From a virus, in the IMG/VR virus record IMGVR_UViG_3300044673_000126, positions 1-59,680 of that record: a stretch of 59,680 bases of DNA, one strand, 5' to 3'. Below, one piece after another: positions 42,160 to 50,294 of the stretch (positions are counted from its first letter, which is position 1; every line of letters begins with the position of its first letter). Under the pieces are notes generated by a model. The model made no database searches and had not been told where the DNA came from. It saw nothing but the letters and a program-made list of their open reading frames with translations. The translations under genes were made by a program, and so were the position numbers.

Positions 42160-43015
42160 CAACCTTTCTCTCTGGAACGACCTGGAGAAGACCGACCCCG
42201 AATACACCAAGGGCTTCAACCGGGCTGGAGGATTCAAGGGCACGGCCATCAACGCGATGTATGCCATCAAGAAGATGACAGAGAAGTTCGGCCCCATGGG
42301 GAAGGGGTGGGGCATCGAGGTGGAGAATGAGCGCATCGAGGAGTGCGGGGACGAGAAGCTGGTCTTCGTGCAGGTCGCACTGTGGTGGGCCGAGATCGTC
42401 GACGATAAGCGCTACAAGCACATCGTTGGCCCACAGTGGGGCGGGGACAAGCTGCGCTCCACTCGTAGTGGCGGGAACGCGTTCAATGACGACGAGGCAC
42501 TGAAGAAGGCCACCACCGACGCCATGCTCAAGTGCATGAGCTACCTTGGCATCGGCGCCGACCTACACCTGGGCCTCTACGACGACAACAAGTATGTCGC
42601 CAACGCAGAGCGGGAGTTCACGGGTGCCTCCACCATGCCCGACAAGAGGCCAGAGCGCCCTACCCGCACCAAGCAGGGTGCCGATGCTACCCCTGTCGGA
42701 AGTGGTTCCGTGAAGCCTGACGTCGGCATGACCAAGCTGCCGCCAGTGGATACAGCCGCAGAATCCGCGGCCGAGATCGCAGAACTCCAGCATAAAGTGG
42801 ACGAGGGTTGGGGCATCATCCAGACCCATCTATTGAAGAAGCACTCTGGCGACATCAAGGCGGCTAAGGAGGAGGTCAAGAAGGCTGCGGCCGATTGGCT
42901 CAACGGCGTCGACACGAAGGACCTGAAGGCCAAGCTCATGGCCACACGGGTCGGCCAGGCCCACTACATCGCCGAACTGGCGGGGGCCGCACAGGGTAAA
43001 CCTGCTGGTGAGTAG
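42143..43015 (+). CDS. Single-strand annealing protein, Sak/Erf-like, 290 aa
   Basis: Residues 20-165 carry a typical annealing-protein core: FKGTAINAMYAIKKMTEKFG, a strand-rich middle, then DDEALKKATTDAMLKCMSYL and GIGADLHLGLYDD, the helix-turn pattern seen in Sak/Rad52-like and Erf phage proteins. The C-terminal third is Ala/Lys/Glu-rich. It anneals complementary single strands made by the exonuclease. It overlaps the upstream gene by 17 nt. Subfamily uncertain. Confidence 0.75.
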   Translation: MTDSNSNLSLWNDLEKTDPEYTKGFNRAGGFKGTAINAMYAIKKMTEKFGPMGKGWGIEVENERIEECGDEKLVFVQVALWWAEIVDDKRYKHIVGPQWGGDKLRSTRSGGNAFNDDEALKKATTDAMLKCMSYLGIGADLHLGLYDDNKYVANAEREFTGASTMPDKRPERPTRTKQGADATPVGSGSVKPDVGMTKLPPVDTAAESAAEIAELQHKVDEGWGIIQTHLLKKHSGDIKAAKEEVKKAAADWLNGVDTKDLKAKLMATRVGQAHYIAELAGAAQGKPAGE

Positions 43016-43215
43016 TGCGGATCCCAAGACGTTCCTCGGTCCACCAACTGGACAGGGAACAGTGGGAGATGTTGATGAAGGGGCTTCGGGAAACCGAGCC
43101 CCTTCCGTCTCCCGGTGGCACCCGTAAGCAAGACCAGGACTACTCCGAGAGACATGCCAAGTGGAAAATCGCACTTGAGAGCGTGAGGATGCTATGCCCC
43201 TACCCCCGTCACTGA
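43015..43215 (+). CDS. Hypothetical protein, 66 aa
   Basis: The GTG at 43015 overlaps the annealing-protein stop (TAGTG). Charged 66-residue protein (KQDQDYSERHAKWKIALESV) whose end overlaps the SSB gene. Unrecognised; part of the recombination operon. Confidence 0.5.
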   Translation: MRIPRRSSVHQLDREQWEMLMKGLRETEPLPSPGGTRKQDQDYSERHAKWKIALESVRMLCPYPRH

Positions 43216-43661
43216 ACCGAGTCATCCTGCTAGGGTGGGTGGCCAAGACGCGCATCGGCACGAACCAGCATGGGCAGCGATACTTCACGTTCACCCTGGC
43301 TACCTCAAGGTTTGTGGACAACAACGGATCGCGCGGCTCTACCAGTGACATGCACTACGTCACCATCTTTGGGGACGACAACGTGAAGCGCGCCGCGAAG
43401 GAAATCACCTACAAGGCAAACGTCATGATCGAGGGGTTCTTGCGCTACCTCGATAAGCGCGACCCAGACACGGGGCAGATAAAGCAGAGATATACCTACA
43501 TCCAGGTGGACTACTGGCAGGTTGCCAAACCAGGCGACCCCACCCGTCCGCACGCAGAGCATTCAACCCAGGTGAGGGACGGCGTTGATGCCGATGCCCT
43601 TGCAAGAATCGACCGCAACAGGGATAGGGGAGCCCAGAGGAGAGAAGATGAAGGTGCTTAG
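43194..43661 (+). CDS. ssb: Single-strand DNA-binding protein 1, 155 aa
   Basis: OB-fold SSB: LNRVILLGWVAKT at the start, YFTFTLATS, MHYVTIFG and a strand-turn KANVMIEGFLRYL, then VDYWQVA at about residue 105. The C-terminus (RREDEGA) lacks the usual acidic DDIPF tip found in the second SSB. Binds single-stranded DNA and likely works with the exonuclease and annealing protein beside it. Confidence 0.85.
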   Translation: MPLPPSLNRVILLGWVAKTRIGTNQHGQRYFTFTLATSRFVDNNGSRGSTSDMHYVTIFGDDNVKRAAKEITYKANVMIEGFLRYLDKRDPDTGQIKQRYTYIQVDYWQVAKPGDPTRPHAEHSTQVRDGVDADALARIDRNRDRGAQRREDEGA

Positions 43662-44148
43662 ACTTGAAGACGACGATTACCTGATGGTGATCCAGGCCCT
43701 CCAGGGTCACCCGGAACTGCTGCGTCGCATCCTTATCAAGAAGGCAAAGCGGGCCCCAGCGGCGTGCCGCCAATTCAAACTGGAGGGAGCGGACCTTGAA
43801 TACTTCATGGCCGCATGGCGTGGATGGCCAACCGAGGTCAAAGGGAAGTGGGTTCCCGGACAGGGCTTCGAGAAGAAGACCGTGCTCAAGGGGTCGCGTA
43901 AGGAGGCCGCGGAGAACTTCACCAACCTCCTTGTCGATGGCCATGCGAATGCCCGTGAGCTCTACGCCGCAAGCGTGGCCTACCTGCTTGAGTCTCCCGC
44001 CGTGAAGGAGGGCTTCGTGCAGAATGTGGCCACCTTCTATGGACCCAAGAAAGCTACCGTGCTGGAATGGTTGGACAGGGCGAAGGAAATGATCGCCGAG
44101 CAAGATAGGATGGAGGGCGTTGCGTTTGGGGAGGAGCATGAACGATAA
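43648..44148 (+). CDS. Hypothetical protein, 166 aa
   Basis: The ATG at 43648 (GAGGAGAGAAG upstream) is preferred to a GTG 63 nt earlier. Basic helical protein with segments such as HPELLRRILIKKAKRAPAAC and VATFYGPKKATVLEWLDRAK. No family recognised. In the DNA-metabolism block. Confidence 0.6.
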   Translation: MKVLRLEDDDYLMVIQALQGHPELLRRILIKKAKRAPAACRQFKLEGADLEYFMAAWRGWPTEVKGKWVPGQGFEKKTVLKGSRKEAAENFTNLLVDGHANARELYAASVAYLLESPAVKEGFVQNVATFYGPKKATVLEWLDRAKEMIAEQDRMEGVAFGEEHER

Positions 44149-44605
44149 CATCCTTGGGTGGGACATCGACTCGCTGACCGGTGAACCCCCCGAAGATGAA
44201 CGTCAGCCCAACGTCTTCACCCTTGCCCGACCCATCGCCCCCATGCCTCCACCTCCACCCCCCACACCGGGGAGGGAACCATATCCATGGACCCCCGCAG
44301 AGGATGAGGCGTTCAGGCGTGGGGCATTCAAGCGCTCTTGGTCAGGGCTGTCTCGACGCGAATGGAACGAGAGCCCCATCCACAGCGAGGGGAAGATGTG
44401 TGCCTCCTGTGGGTATAAGTGGTATGACCACCTGTTCCAACATGAGGGCGACCCATCCATCTGCTGGAACTGCTTCATGGTTGAGAACCGGAAACAAGAG
44501 GTCGACCGTTATTGGAGAATATGGGATGCTGATCATGGCGGCTCCCATAAGCACGGGGAGACAGCGCCGGTAGTCCTTGTTAAACTGGGCGACAAGAGGG
44601 AGTAA
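44138..44605 (+). CDS. Zinc-ribbon protein, 155 aa
   Basis: The ATG at 44138 has GGAGGAG upstream. A Pro-rich N-terminus (about 35-55) precedes CASCGYKWYDH and CWNC near residues 88-113, a zinc-finger pair. The protein may bind nucleic acid; no family named. Confidence 0.6.
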   Translation: MNDNILGWDIDSLTGEPPEDERQPNVFTLARPIAPMPPPPPPTPGREPYPWTPAEDEAFRRGAFKRSWSGLSRREWNESPIHSEGKMCASCGYKWYDHLFQHEGDPSICWNCFMVENRKQEVDRYWRIWDADHGGSHKHGETAPVVLVKLGDKRE

Positions 44606-44609
44606 ACCC

Positions 44610-44840
44610 ATGACATCGAATCACGAACGCCGCTTTTGCCGAGTTCTGTTGGAGGGCACGAAGACCCCCGAGCGACCCAACGGCATCCAGGTCTTGCTTA
44701 CCGTGGTTGGAGAGAACCCCGTCCTCCTCACGGCAGACGGCCGCTTCGCGAAGATGCATGATGTCAAGATGGATAAGGACCACTATTTCAACGTAGACAA
44801 GATCATCCACATCCAGCTCGAAGAAGAGCGGGATGTTTAA
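44610..44840 (+). CDS. Hypothetical protein, 76 aa
   Basis: ATG at 44610, 4 nt after the previous stop. Basic N-terminus, then strands (IQVLLTVVGENPVLLTADG) and an acidic end (IHIQLEEERDV). Unrecognised. Confidence 0.55.
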   Translation: MTSNHERRFCRVLLEGTKTPERPNGIQVLLTVVGENPVLLTADGRFAKMHDVKMDKDHYFNVDKIIHIQLEEERDV

Positions 44841-44843
44841 CCA

Positions 44844-44862
44844 AGGGGGCGCCGCCCCCTTT
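44844..44862 (+). terminator. Short GC hairpin upstream of SSB2
   Basis: AAGGGGGC pairs with GCCCCCTT (8 bp, 3-nt loop), followed by only a weak T-stretch. It may tune expression between the previous gene and SSB2. Confidence 0.5.
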
Positions 44863-44879
44863 CATCTCCAGGAGGAGAC

Positions 44880-45311
44880 ATGAGCTTGAACAACGCCATC
44901 CTTATCGGGAGGGTCGGACAGGATGCGGAGATTACCGAGGTGGGTTCGTCCACCAAGGCCGCATTCTCTCTAGCCACGAGCGAGGCGTGGAAGGACAGGA
45001 ACGGTGAGAAGAAAGAGGTCACCGAGTGGCACAACATCGAGGTCTGGGGCAAGATGGCCGAGGCCGTGGGCAAGTGGATCCGCAAGGGCCGCGAGGTGTG
45101 TGTGGTCGGCAAGATCACCACGCAGCGCTGGGAGGGCAACGACGGCCAGAAGAAGAGCAAGGTGGTCATTCGTGCCAGCGAGCTCAAGTTCATTGGCGAG
45201 GCGCCCAAGGAGAACGCGGCCAATGACCGGCCGGCGCGCCGGGAGCGCTATACCCCTGACCCTGATCCGGGCAACGGTGATGGGTTCACGGACGACGATA
45301 TCCCGTTCTGA
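44880..45311 (+). CDS. ssb: Single-strand DNA-binding protein 2, 143 aa
   Basis: Canonical bacterial-type SSB: NNAILIGRVGQDAEI start, FSLATSEAWKDRNGE, WHNIEVWGKMAE, KGREVCVVGKI and a Pro/Asp-rich linker ending in DDDIPF, the acidic tip that binds partner proteins. AGGAGG precedes the ATG. Having a full-length SSB in addition to the tip-less SSB1 suggests separate jobs in replication and recombination. Confidence 0.9.
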   Translation: MSLNNAILIGRVGQDAEITEVGSSTKAAFSLATSEAWKDRNGEKKEVTEWHNIEVWGKMAEAVGKWIRKGREVCVVGKITTQRWEGNDGQKKSKVVIRASELKFIGEAPKENAANDRPARRERYTPDPDPGNGDGFTDDDIPF

Positions 45312-45325
45312 TGTAGACTGTTGCT

Positions 45326-45401
45326 GGGCCCATAGCTCAGTAGGGAGAGCGTTTGGTTTGCATCCAGGAGGTCGCCGGTTCGATCCCGGCTGGGTCCACC
45401 A
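45326..45401 (+). tRNA. tRNA-Ala (anticodon TGC)
   Basis: 76 nt with full cloverleaf: acceptor GGGCCCA/TGGGTCC (one G-T pair), D-arm GCTC/GAGC, anticodon loop TTTGCAT (TGC, reads GCA), T-arm GCCGG/CCGGC, encoded ACCA end. Lies between SSB2 and a small Lys-rich gene. Confidence 0.95.
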
Positions 45402-45428
45402 GCAACACTGATCCCACAGGAGGGGAGC

Positions 45429-45584
45429 ATGGCGAAGGAAAAGGGAATGCCGCCCTGGGCAAGCAAGAAGGCAAAGGCTGCTGACGAGAAGGCCGACAAG
45501 AAGAAGGGCCTGAAGGAAGGTAGCAAAGCTGACATGGCAGCCGATAAGGCCATCGCCAAGAAGTTCCCGCCCAAGAAAAAGTAG
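45429..45584 (+). CDS. Small Lys/Ala-rich protein, 51 aa
   Basis: GGAGGGGAGC precedes the ATG at 45429. The 51-residue product is about one third Lys (ends IAKKFPPKKK) with acidic spacers; helical and probably nucleic-acid or membrane interacting. No family named. Confidence 0.55.
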   Translation: MAKEKGMPPWASKKAKAADEKADKKKGLKEGSKADMAADKAIAKKFPPKKK

Positions 45585-45587
45585 TCC

Positions 45588-46595
45588 ATGAAGCGGCCGA
45601 CTGGACAAGCCTGGAGGAACTGGAAGAAGGGTCGGATTCGACAGCGGGTCAAGGCGGGGCTGCCCCCCACCCCAGAGTCATGGGATGACGAGTGGTCCCG
45701 CCTCAGCACACCCGCCCCAACCGTAACCCACACACCATTACCGTCACCAGATCTGTCAGCCGATGAGATTGTGGATTATAGAATCCAGAAGTTTGATCGC
45801 AAGCAGGCATACGAGAACTCCCGCAAGCTCATTGACGTTCAGATCCCCGTCAGTGGTCCTTACGGGATTCTCCATTTTGGGGATCCACATGTTGATGACG
45901 ATGGCACGGACCTCGGTTCGCTCCGACGGGACATGCGTCTGGTTCAGAACACAGAGGGGCTCTTCGCCGCCAACATTGGCGACACTCGAAACAACTGGGT
46001 TGGTCGCCTGGCTCGTCTCTATGGCGATCAAGGGACTTCGGCTAGAGAGGCACTTATCCTCGCGGACTGGTTTATCCGCGGACTCCAGGGTAAGTGGGCT
46101 TACCTCATCGGTGGCAACCACGATGCGTGGTCTGGTGCTGACGATCCCCTTGAGTGGATCACTACCCAGATCAGAGCGTTGTATGAGCCGAGTGAGGCTC
46201 GGATACGTCTCGTCTCCCTCTCGGGTGAGCCGGTCATTATCAATGCGAGGCACGACTTCAAGGGGTCGAGCCAGTGGAACACGGCCCACCCGGTCATGAA
46301 GGCAGCGATGCTTGGAGTGCGCGACGACATCTTCGTGTGTGGCCACAAGCACCACAGTGGCTACGGTGTCCTGAAGTCCCCAGACGATGGCCGCATCTGT
46401 CACTGCATGCAGATCTCGACCTACAAGATCTACGACAGGTTCGCCAGAGAGAAGGGGTTCAGGGACCAGCACATCAGCCCGTGTATCGTAACGGTCATCG
46501 ACCCAGATGCGCCCCTCATCAACCGAGTCCAGGTGTTCTGGGACCCGGTCGCTGGCGCTGAATACCTGACATACTTGAGGGGCCGCAAGGGGTGA
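45588..46595 (+). CDS. Calcineurin-like metallophosphoesterase, 335 aa
   Basis: Has the five metal motifs in order: GDPH at about 98-101, GDTRNN at about 131, GGNHD at about 173-177, the ARHD His at about 219 and CGHKHH at about 250-255. Hydrolyses phosphodiester or phosphomonoester bonds with two metal ions. The N-terminal 60 residues are basic and Pro-rich. A second, shorter phosphoesterase lies at 49181-49819. Substrate unknown. Confidence 0.85.
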   Translation: MKRPTGQAWRNWKKGRIRQRVKAGLPPTPESWDDEWSRLSTPAPTVTHTPLPSPDLSADEIVDYRIQKFDRKQAYENSRKLIDVQIPVSGPYGILHFGDPHVDDDGTDLGSLRRDMRLVQNTEGLFAANIGDTRNNWVGRLARLYGDQGTSAREALILADWFIRGLQGKWAYLIGGNHDAWSGADDPLEWITTQIRALYEPSEARIRLVSLSGEPVIINARHDFKGSSQWNTAHPVMKAAMLGVRDDIFVCGHKHHSGYGVLKSPDDGRICHCMQISTYKIYDRFAREKGFRDQHISPCIVTVIDPDAPLINRVQVFWDPVAGAEYLTYLRGRKG

Positions 46596-46598
46596 CGC

Positions 46599-46808
46599 AT
46601 GCCGTGGACGCTGACGGAGGGCGAGGAGGGCTACCTCCTGTGTCACCTCACGGGTCACATCGCCGAGCCGTATGGCGTCATCACGGACCAAGCCAAGGCC
46701 ATCCACCTGATCGAGGTTCTCGAATGGGCGGAGGTCCTTGGTAAGGCTGGTGTCATCCCGGCCCCGCCAAGATTCAAACCAAAACGCGGTGCGAAGCGCG
46801 CACCATAG
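46599..46808 (+). CDS. Hypothetical protein, 69 aa
   Basis: Starts 3 nt after the phosphoesterase stop. Helical 69-residue protein with a basic end (PRFKPKRGAKRAP). Unrecognised; may be co-translated with the phosphoesterase. Confidence 0.55.
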   Translation: MPWTLTEGEEGYLLCHLTGHIAEPYGVITDQAKAIHLIEVLEWAEVLGKAGVIPAPPRFKPKRGAKRAP

Positions 46809-46821
46809 AAGGAGGAACGCG

Positions 46822-47274
46822 ATGAGTAAATGCTTGGAGTTATCACTGTTAAAGACCGGGGGCATCATCTTTAGCGATGATGACTCGATTGATCGGGTCG
46901 ACTTCCTGGCTGATGTGAGAAAGGGCGACGCGGTGTGGGTCATATACCGGGACGGCTCTATGGAGCGGGCCTTGGTCCGGGGTAGCAGCGAGCTACCACC
47001 ACCCACAACACCCGAGCCCACCAAGAGCGTTCTGCTTGAGGCCGAGTCCCTGGTCAATGGGGATCGGCGTGCTGCTTACGGCGACGTCAAGCTCAACTTC
47101 GGGCGATGGGCCGATGCATGCAAGGCCCACGCTATCGACGTCACGCCGGCCCAGCTTGCCATGATCATGGTCCTGGGCAAGCTCTCCAGGGAAACCAATA
47201 AGAAGAAGCGAGACAACATCGTCGACGCTTGTGGATACCTGGAGTTGTATTATAGGTTGATCGACGATCTTTGA
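46822..47274 (+). CDS. DUF6378-like protein, 150 aa
   Basis: GGAGG before the ATG at 46822. The C-terminal half (NGDRRAAYGDVKLNFGRWAD, then LGKLSRETNKKKRDNIVDAC) matches the DUF6378 pattern widespread in phages, a small helical domain of unknown role that resembles MazG-like pyrophosphatases in layout. The N-terminal 65 residues are beta-rich. Nucleotide clean-up is a guess. Confidence 0.65.
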   Translation: MSKCLELSLLKTGGIIFSDDDSIDRVDFLADVRKGDAVWVIYRDGSMERALVRGSSELPPPTTPEPTKSVLLEAESLVNGDRRAAYGDVKLNFGRWADACKAHAIDVTPAQLAMIMVLGKLSRETNKKKRDNIVDACGYLELYYRLIDDL

Positions 47275-47289
47275 TTCTGGCGCCCGCCC

Positions 47290-47620
47290 AACCCGAGAAC
47301 GGGAACATGCGAGGGGGATATAACCAGACCGCAGACCACCGGGGTAACCCCGACCTGCCGCCAAGCAATGCCGCACGGGAGGAGTGCGGGGACGTTAGCG
47401 CCCGTGCCGCTGTCCCCAGCTTGCAGCAAACCCACTGAGCAGTAGCCTGCATCTAGCTCAAACGACCCATCCTGCGTAGCGGGGTGGACTTAAAGGTGCT
47501 CACCACACCGCCTACGGGCAAGCCCATAGGTTGGAAAGAGTCGGGTGATTCCGGGATGGGGCCAGTCAAACCCCGAGCATCCACGGGTAGCGCCGTGGCA
47601 GTGGGTCCTTCAACCATTTT
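47290..47620 (+). ncRNA. Candidate structured RNA between DUF6378-like and nucleotidyltransferase genes
   Basis: The 360-nt gap holds no convincing gene but many hairpins: CGGGG-TAA-CCCCG (47340-47352), CCGCAC/GTGCGG (47371-47389), CCTACGGGC-AA-GCCCATAGG (47511-47530), CCACGG/CCGTGG (47581-47598) and GGATGGGG with CCCC...CATCC (47554-47582). Also GGGGAC near 47388 can pair with GTCCCC near 47412. This density is far above the coding regions. I cannot name a class. The adjacent nucleotidyltransferase makes an RNA link plausible. Confidence 0.55.
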
Positions 47621-47636
47621 CTTAGGAGGCACATAG

Positions 47637-48380
47637 ATGCCACTCGCAAATCTAACCAAGGAAGACCTGGCGTGGGCCGTCCACCGGATGCGTCCCCCAG
47701 TGATTGATATCCTCAGGAATCACCCAGGAGCAGTGTTCGTGGCAGGCGGATTTGTCCGGTCCTGTGTTGCGGGGGAGAAGATCAACGACATTGATCTCTT
47801 CTGCGATACGCCCAACCGAGCACGCGATCTGGCTGCCCAGGTTGCAGGGGTCACCCGGAACTCGCTGCATACTTCCGAGAATGCTCACACCGTGAGGACC
47901 AGGCCATACGCCACGCAGTTCATTAGTCGGTGGACATTCACCTCACCCGAGCAGTGCATCGAGTCCTTCGACTTCACCATCGCGAAGGCTGCCATCTGGT
48001 GGGACGGGAGTGCGTGGGTAGGCAAGTGCGATGAGCGGTTCTACGCCGACCTCGCGTCCAAACGGCTCGTCTATACCTCTCCTGTTCGAGAGGAGGAGGC
48101 GGGCGGTTCCATGCTGCGCGTGCTCAAGTTCTACCAGCGCGGCTATCGCATCCCCATGGATTCACTTGGCGAGGTCATCGCCCGGATCGCGGCATCTGCC
48201 GGTGATGCGATTGTCACAGGTGACGAGCCACTTGGCCCCATCATCACCAGCCTGCTCAGGGAGGTTGATCCCGACATCGACCCAGAGCATCAATCCCATC
48301 TTCCATCCACGACAGATCAGCTCTCCACCCAGCTCCTCGGCTCTACTGTTCCTGTTTCCCTTCCCCCAATATACTTTTAA
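47637..48380 (+). CDS. Nucleotidyltransferase (poly(A) polymerase-head type), 247 aa
   Basis: Motif FVAGGFVRSCVAGEKINDID at about residues 35-54 is the Gly-Gly plus Asp-x-Asp catalytic core of class II nucleotidyltransferases (CCA-adding and poly(A) polymerase heads). EQCIESFDFTIAK near 105 supplies the third acidic residue and RVLKFYQRGYRI near 162 the following helical domain. It starts after AGGAGG and lies between a structured RNA and tRNA-Thr. RNA tailing or tRNA repair is the likely role; target unknown. Confidence 0.75.
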   Translation: MPLANLTKEDLAWAVHRMRPPVIDILRNHPGAVFVAGGFVRSCVAGEKINDIDLFCDTPNRARDLAAQVAGVTRNSLHTSENAHTVRTRPYATQFISRWTFTSPEQCIESFDFTIAKAAIWWDGSAWVGKCDERFYADLASKRLVYTSPVREEEAGGSMLRVLKFYQRGYRIPMDSLGEVIARIAASAGDAIVTGDEPLGPIITSLLREVDPDIDPEHQSHLPSTTDQLSTQLLGSTVPVSLPPIYF

Positions 48381-48386
48381 CCTAAC

Positions 48387-48462
48387 GCCTGCGTAGCTCA
48401 GTTGGTAGAGCACCTGCCTTGTAAGCAGGGGGTCGTCGGTTCGATCCCGGCCGCAGGCTCCA
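48387..48462 (+). tRNA. tRNA-Thr (anticodon TGT)
   Basis: 76 nt: acceptor GCCTGCG/CGCAGGC, D-arm GCTC/GAGC, anticodon stem CCTGC/GCAGG with loop CTTGTAA (TGT, reads ACA), T-arm, encoded TCCA end. Begins 6 nt after the nucleotidyltransferase stop. Confidence 0.95.
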
Positions 48463-48473
48463 CGGAGAGTCAC

Positions 48474-48689
48474 ATGACAACCGAATATGAACCAGAGCTC
48501 ACCTTTGAGGGCAACGTCAGGGCCGCCATGCGTGGCATCTATGGGACCGGCATAACCAAGCAAGAGGAGGCTGTTGTCAACGAGCTGTCTGGCTTGATGG
48601 CAAAGGCCTACGAGGACGGGTGGATGGACGCCAGGGCACAGTGGATGGCATGCGGGAACATAGATGAAGTCCCTAATAAAATGGAGTGA
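48474..48689 (+). CDS. Hypothetical protein, 71 aa
   Basis: ATG at 48474, just after the tRNA. Acidic helical protein (EEAVVNELSGLMAKAYEDGW). Unrecognised. Confidence 0.55.
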   Translation: MTTEYEPELTFEGNVRAAMRGIYGTGITKQEEAVVNELSGLMAKAYEDGWMDARAQWMACGNIDEVPNKME

Positions 48690-48692
48690 ACC

Positions 48693-49184
48693 ATGACCAA
48701 AAAGAGAGAGGCACTGCCGAGGGTTTTCCATCGCATCATCAAGCCGGGTGAGCAGATTGACTGGGGAGACCCATCGGTCCAGGACCTGGTCGATGCGAAC
48801 GATGGCCTGTGTGCGCAACTGAACGTAGTCCGAGGCCGCCTCGCCCAGCGTGACCGCGAGGTTCTGGGATTGACCGAAGCGCTGGGTAAGGTGCGGGAGG
48901 AGATCGGCGGTTGTCTTGAGCGTGATGCTGCGGCATTCATGCGAATGACCCTCGCGGAGTCAGATGCCTGGGGTATCGCACGGCACAACCAGAGCCACGG
49001 CTACGTCTTGGACACGATCAAGGCCGCCCTCGCCTCCACCGCCCAGGCCGGGGCAGAGGCCGAGCGCAAGGTGCTGGAAGCCGCGTGGGAGCGGTTGCTT
49101 GCCGCGTTCCCACCGGATGGCGTAGATGGTGAAGTGGTGAAGGCTGCCAAGTCCGCCATCCTCGGCACGAAGGGTATGGGATGA
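48693..49184 (+). CDS. Hypothetical protein, 163 aa
   Basis: ATG at 48693, 3 nt after the previous stop. A long Ala/Glu/Arg-rich protein with two probable coiled coils (about residues 35-75 and 115-150). It overlaps the next phosphoesterase start (ATGA). Unrecognised. Confidence 0.55.
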   Translation: MTKKREALPRVFHRIIKPGEQIDWGDPSVQDLVDANDGLCAQLNVVRGRLAQRDREVLGLTEALGKVREEIGGCLERDAAAFMRMTLAESDAWGIARHNQSHGYVLDTIKAALASTAQAGAEAERKVLEAAWERLLAAFPPDGVDGEVVKAAKSAILGTKGMG

Positions 49185-49819
49185 GGATCGTCTGTATCTC
49201 CGACACCCACAGTCAGACCATCAGGGTCCCGCCCTGCGACCTTCTCATCCACGCTGGTGATCTAACCAACCGAGGAACCACCCAGGAAGTTGCGGCCGGC
49301 CTCAAGTGGCTTAGAGACAGTGGAGCAAGGCGCATCATCCTAGTGCCCGGCAACCATGACTGGCTATTCCAGAGGGATGCCGAGCTCGCCGCCAGTATGT
49401 GCGATGACAATGACGTCACCCTCCTGGTGGACAAGGAGACAGTGGTCGAGGGGGTCCGCATCTACGGTTCACCTTGGCAGCCATGGTTCATGGACTGGGC
49501 ATTCAATGCTCCACGGGATCCATCGGAGGGGGCTGACTTCCTTGACGAGAAGTGGGCTGCAATCCCGGAAGACACTGATATTCTTGTCACCCACTGCCCG
49601 CCGACCGGTGGTGGGAGGCTTGATGATGGTCGAGACATTGGGTGTCCTAGGCTCACCAGCCGGATTCGATATCTCAACCTGGACCTACATGTATTTGGTC
49701 ATGCGCATAGCGGGTATGGGGTGTATTGCAGTAGCAATACGAAGACCACATCCATCAACGCTTCAATCTGTGATGAACACTACCGGGCGATCAACGCCCC
49801 CATCCTTGTGAGGATCTAG
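49181..49819 (+). CDS. Metallophosphoesterase, class III type, 212 aa
   Basis: Compact phosphoesterase with RIVCISDTHS at 2-11, HAGDLT at about 24-29, VPGNHDW at about 54-60, VTHCPPTGGG near 131-140 and GHAHSGYG near 171. These are the metal ligands of the MPPED-type family. Second phosphoesterase of the genome; overlaps its neighbours at both ends, implying an operon with them. Confidence 0.85.
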   Translation: MRIVCISDTHSQTIRVPPCDLLIHAGDLTNRGTTQEVAAGLKWLRDSGARRIILVPGNHDWLFQRDAELAASMCDDNDVTLLVDKETVVEGVRIYGSPWQPWFMDWAFNAPRDPSEGADFLDEKWAAIPEDTDILVTHCPPTGGGRLDDGRDIGCPRLTSRIRYLNLDLHVFGHAHSGYGVYCSSNTKTTSINASICDEHYRAINAPILVRI

Positions 49820-49995
49820 TGAAGACCGACAAGAACTACCGACCCTACAATAGCTCCACCCCCATCGACAACGGCAGCATCATGCGTGTCACCCCACACC
49901 CCAAGGCGTGGGCCGGTGACAAAGAACGCTGGATCATCGACACCTGGGATGGTGACTCCATCGTGTGCGTGGAGGTCAGATGCCAAGGGGCCTGA
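49819..49995 (+). CDS. Hypothetical protein, 58 aa
   Basis: The GTG at 49819 overlaps the phosphoesterase stop (TAGTGA). A 58-residue protein (RVTPHPKAWAGDKERWIIDT) whose stop overlaps the next start (TGATG). Unrecognised. Confidence 0.5.
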   Translation: MKTDKNYRPYNSSTPIDNGSIMRVTPHPKAWAGDKERWIIDTWDGDSIVCVEVRCQGA

Positions 49996-50294
49996 TGCCA
50001 GAGCAAAGGGGCGCCCTGCTCGCCGACTGCCGGGCGGTAGCCGAGGCAATGGGCGGGGCATGCCTGTCAACGGAATACATTAACGCCAAGACCAAGATGC
50101 GTTGGCGGTGTGAGAACGGGCACGAGTGGGAGGCCACACCACACAATGTCAGGCATGCGACATGGTGCCCACACTGCTATGCTGAACGTCGCGGGTCCGT
50201 CCCCGGGCGCTACCCGGCGTGCTCCGAGAACGGCATCCTGGGCTACACCAATGAACAGATCGAGGCGATGGCCTCCGGAGGGTCGAATGGGTAA
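49995..50294 (+). CDS. Treble-clef zinc-ribbon protein, 99 aa
   Basis: ATG at 49995 with AAGGGG upstream. The segment MRWRCENGHEW...WCPHC at about residues 34-60 matches the zinc-ribbon domain often linked to restriction or homing nucleases and to phage accessory proteins. It ends overlapping the next gene. No nuclease domain is attached here. Confidence 0.6.
   Translation: MPEQRGALLADCRAVAEAMGGACLSTEYINAKTKMRWRCENGHEWEATPHNVRHATWCPHCYAERRGSVPGRYPACSENGILGYTNEQIEAMASGGSNG

Noticed and set aside
47275-47636. tmRNA or RNase P RNA
   Set aside because: No tRNA-like ends with TTCGA loop for tmRNA, and no conserved RNase P core segments visible.
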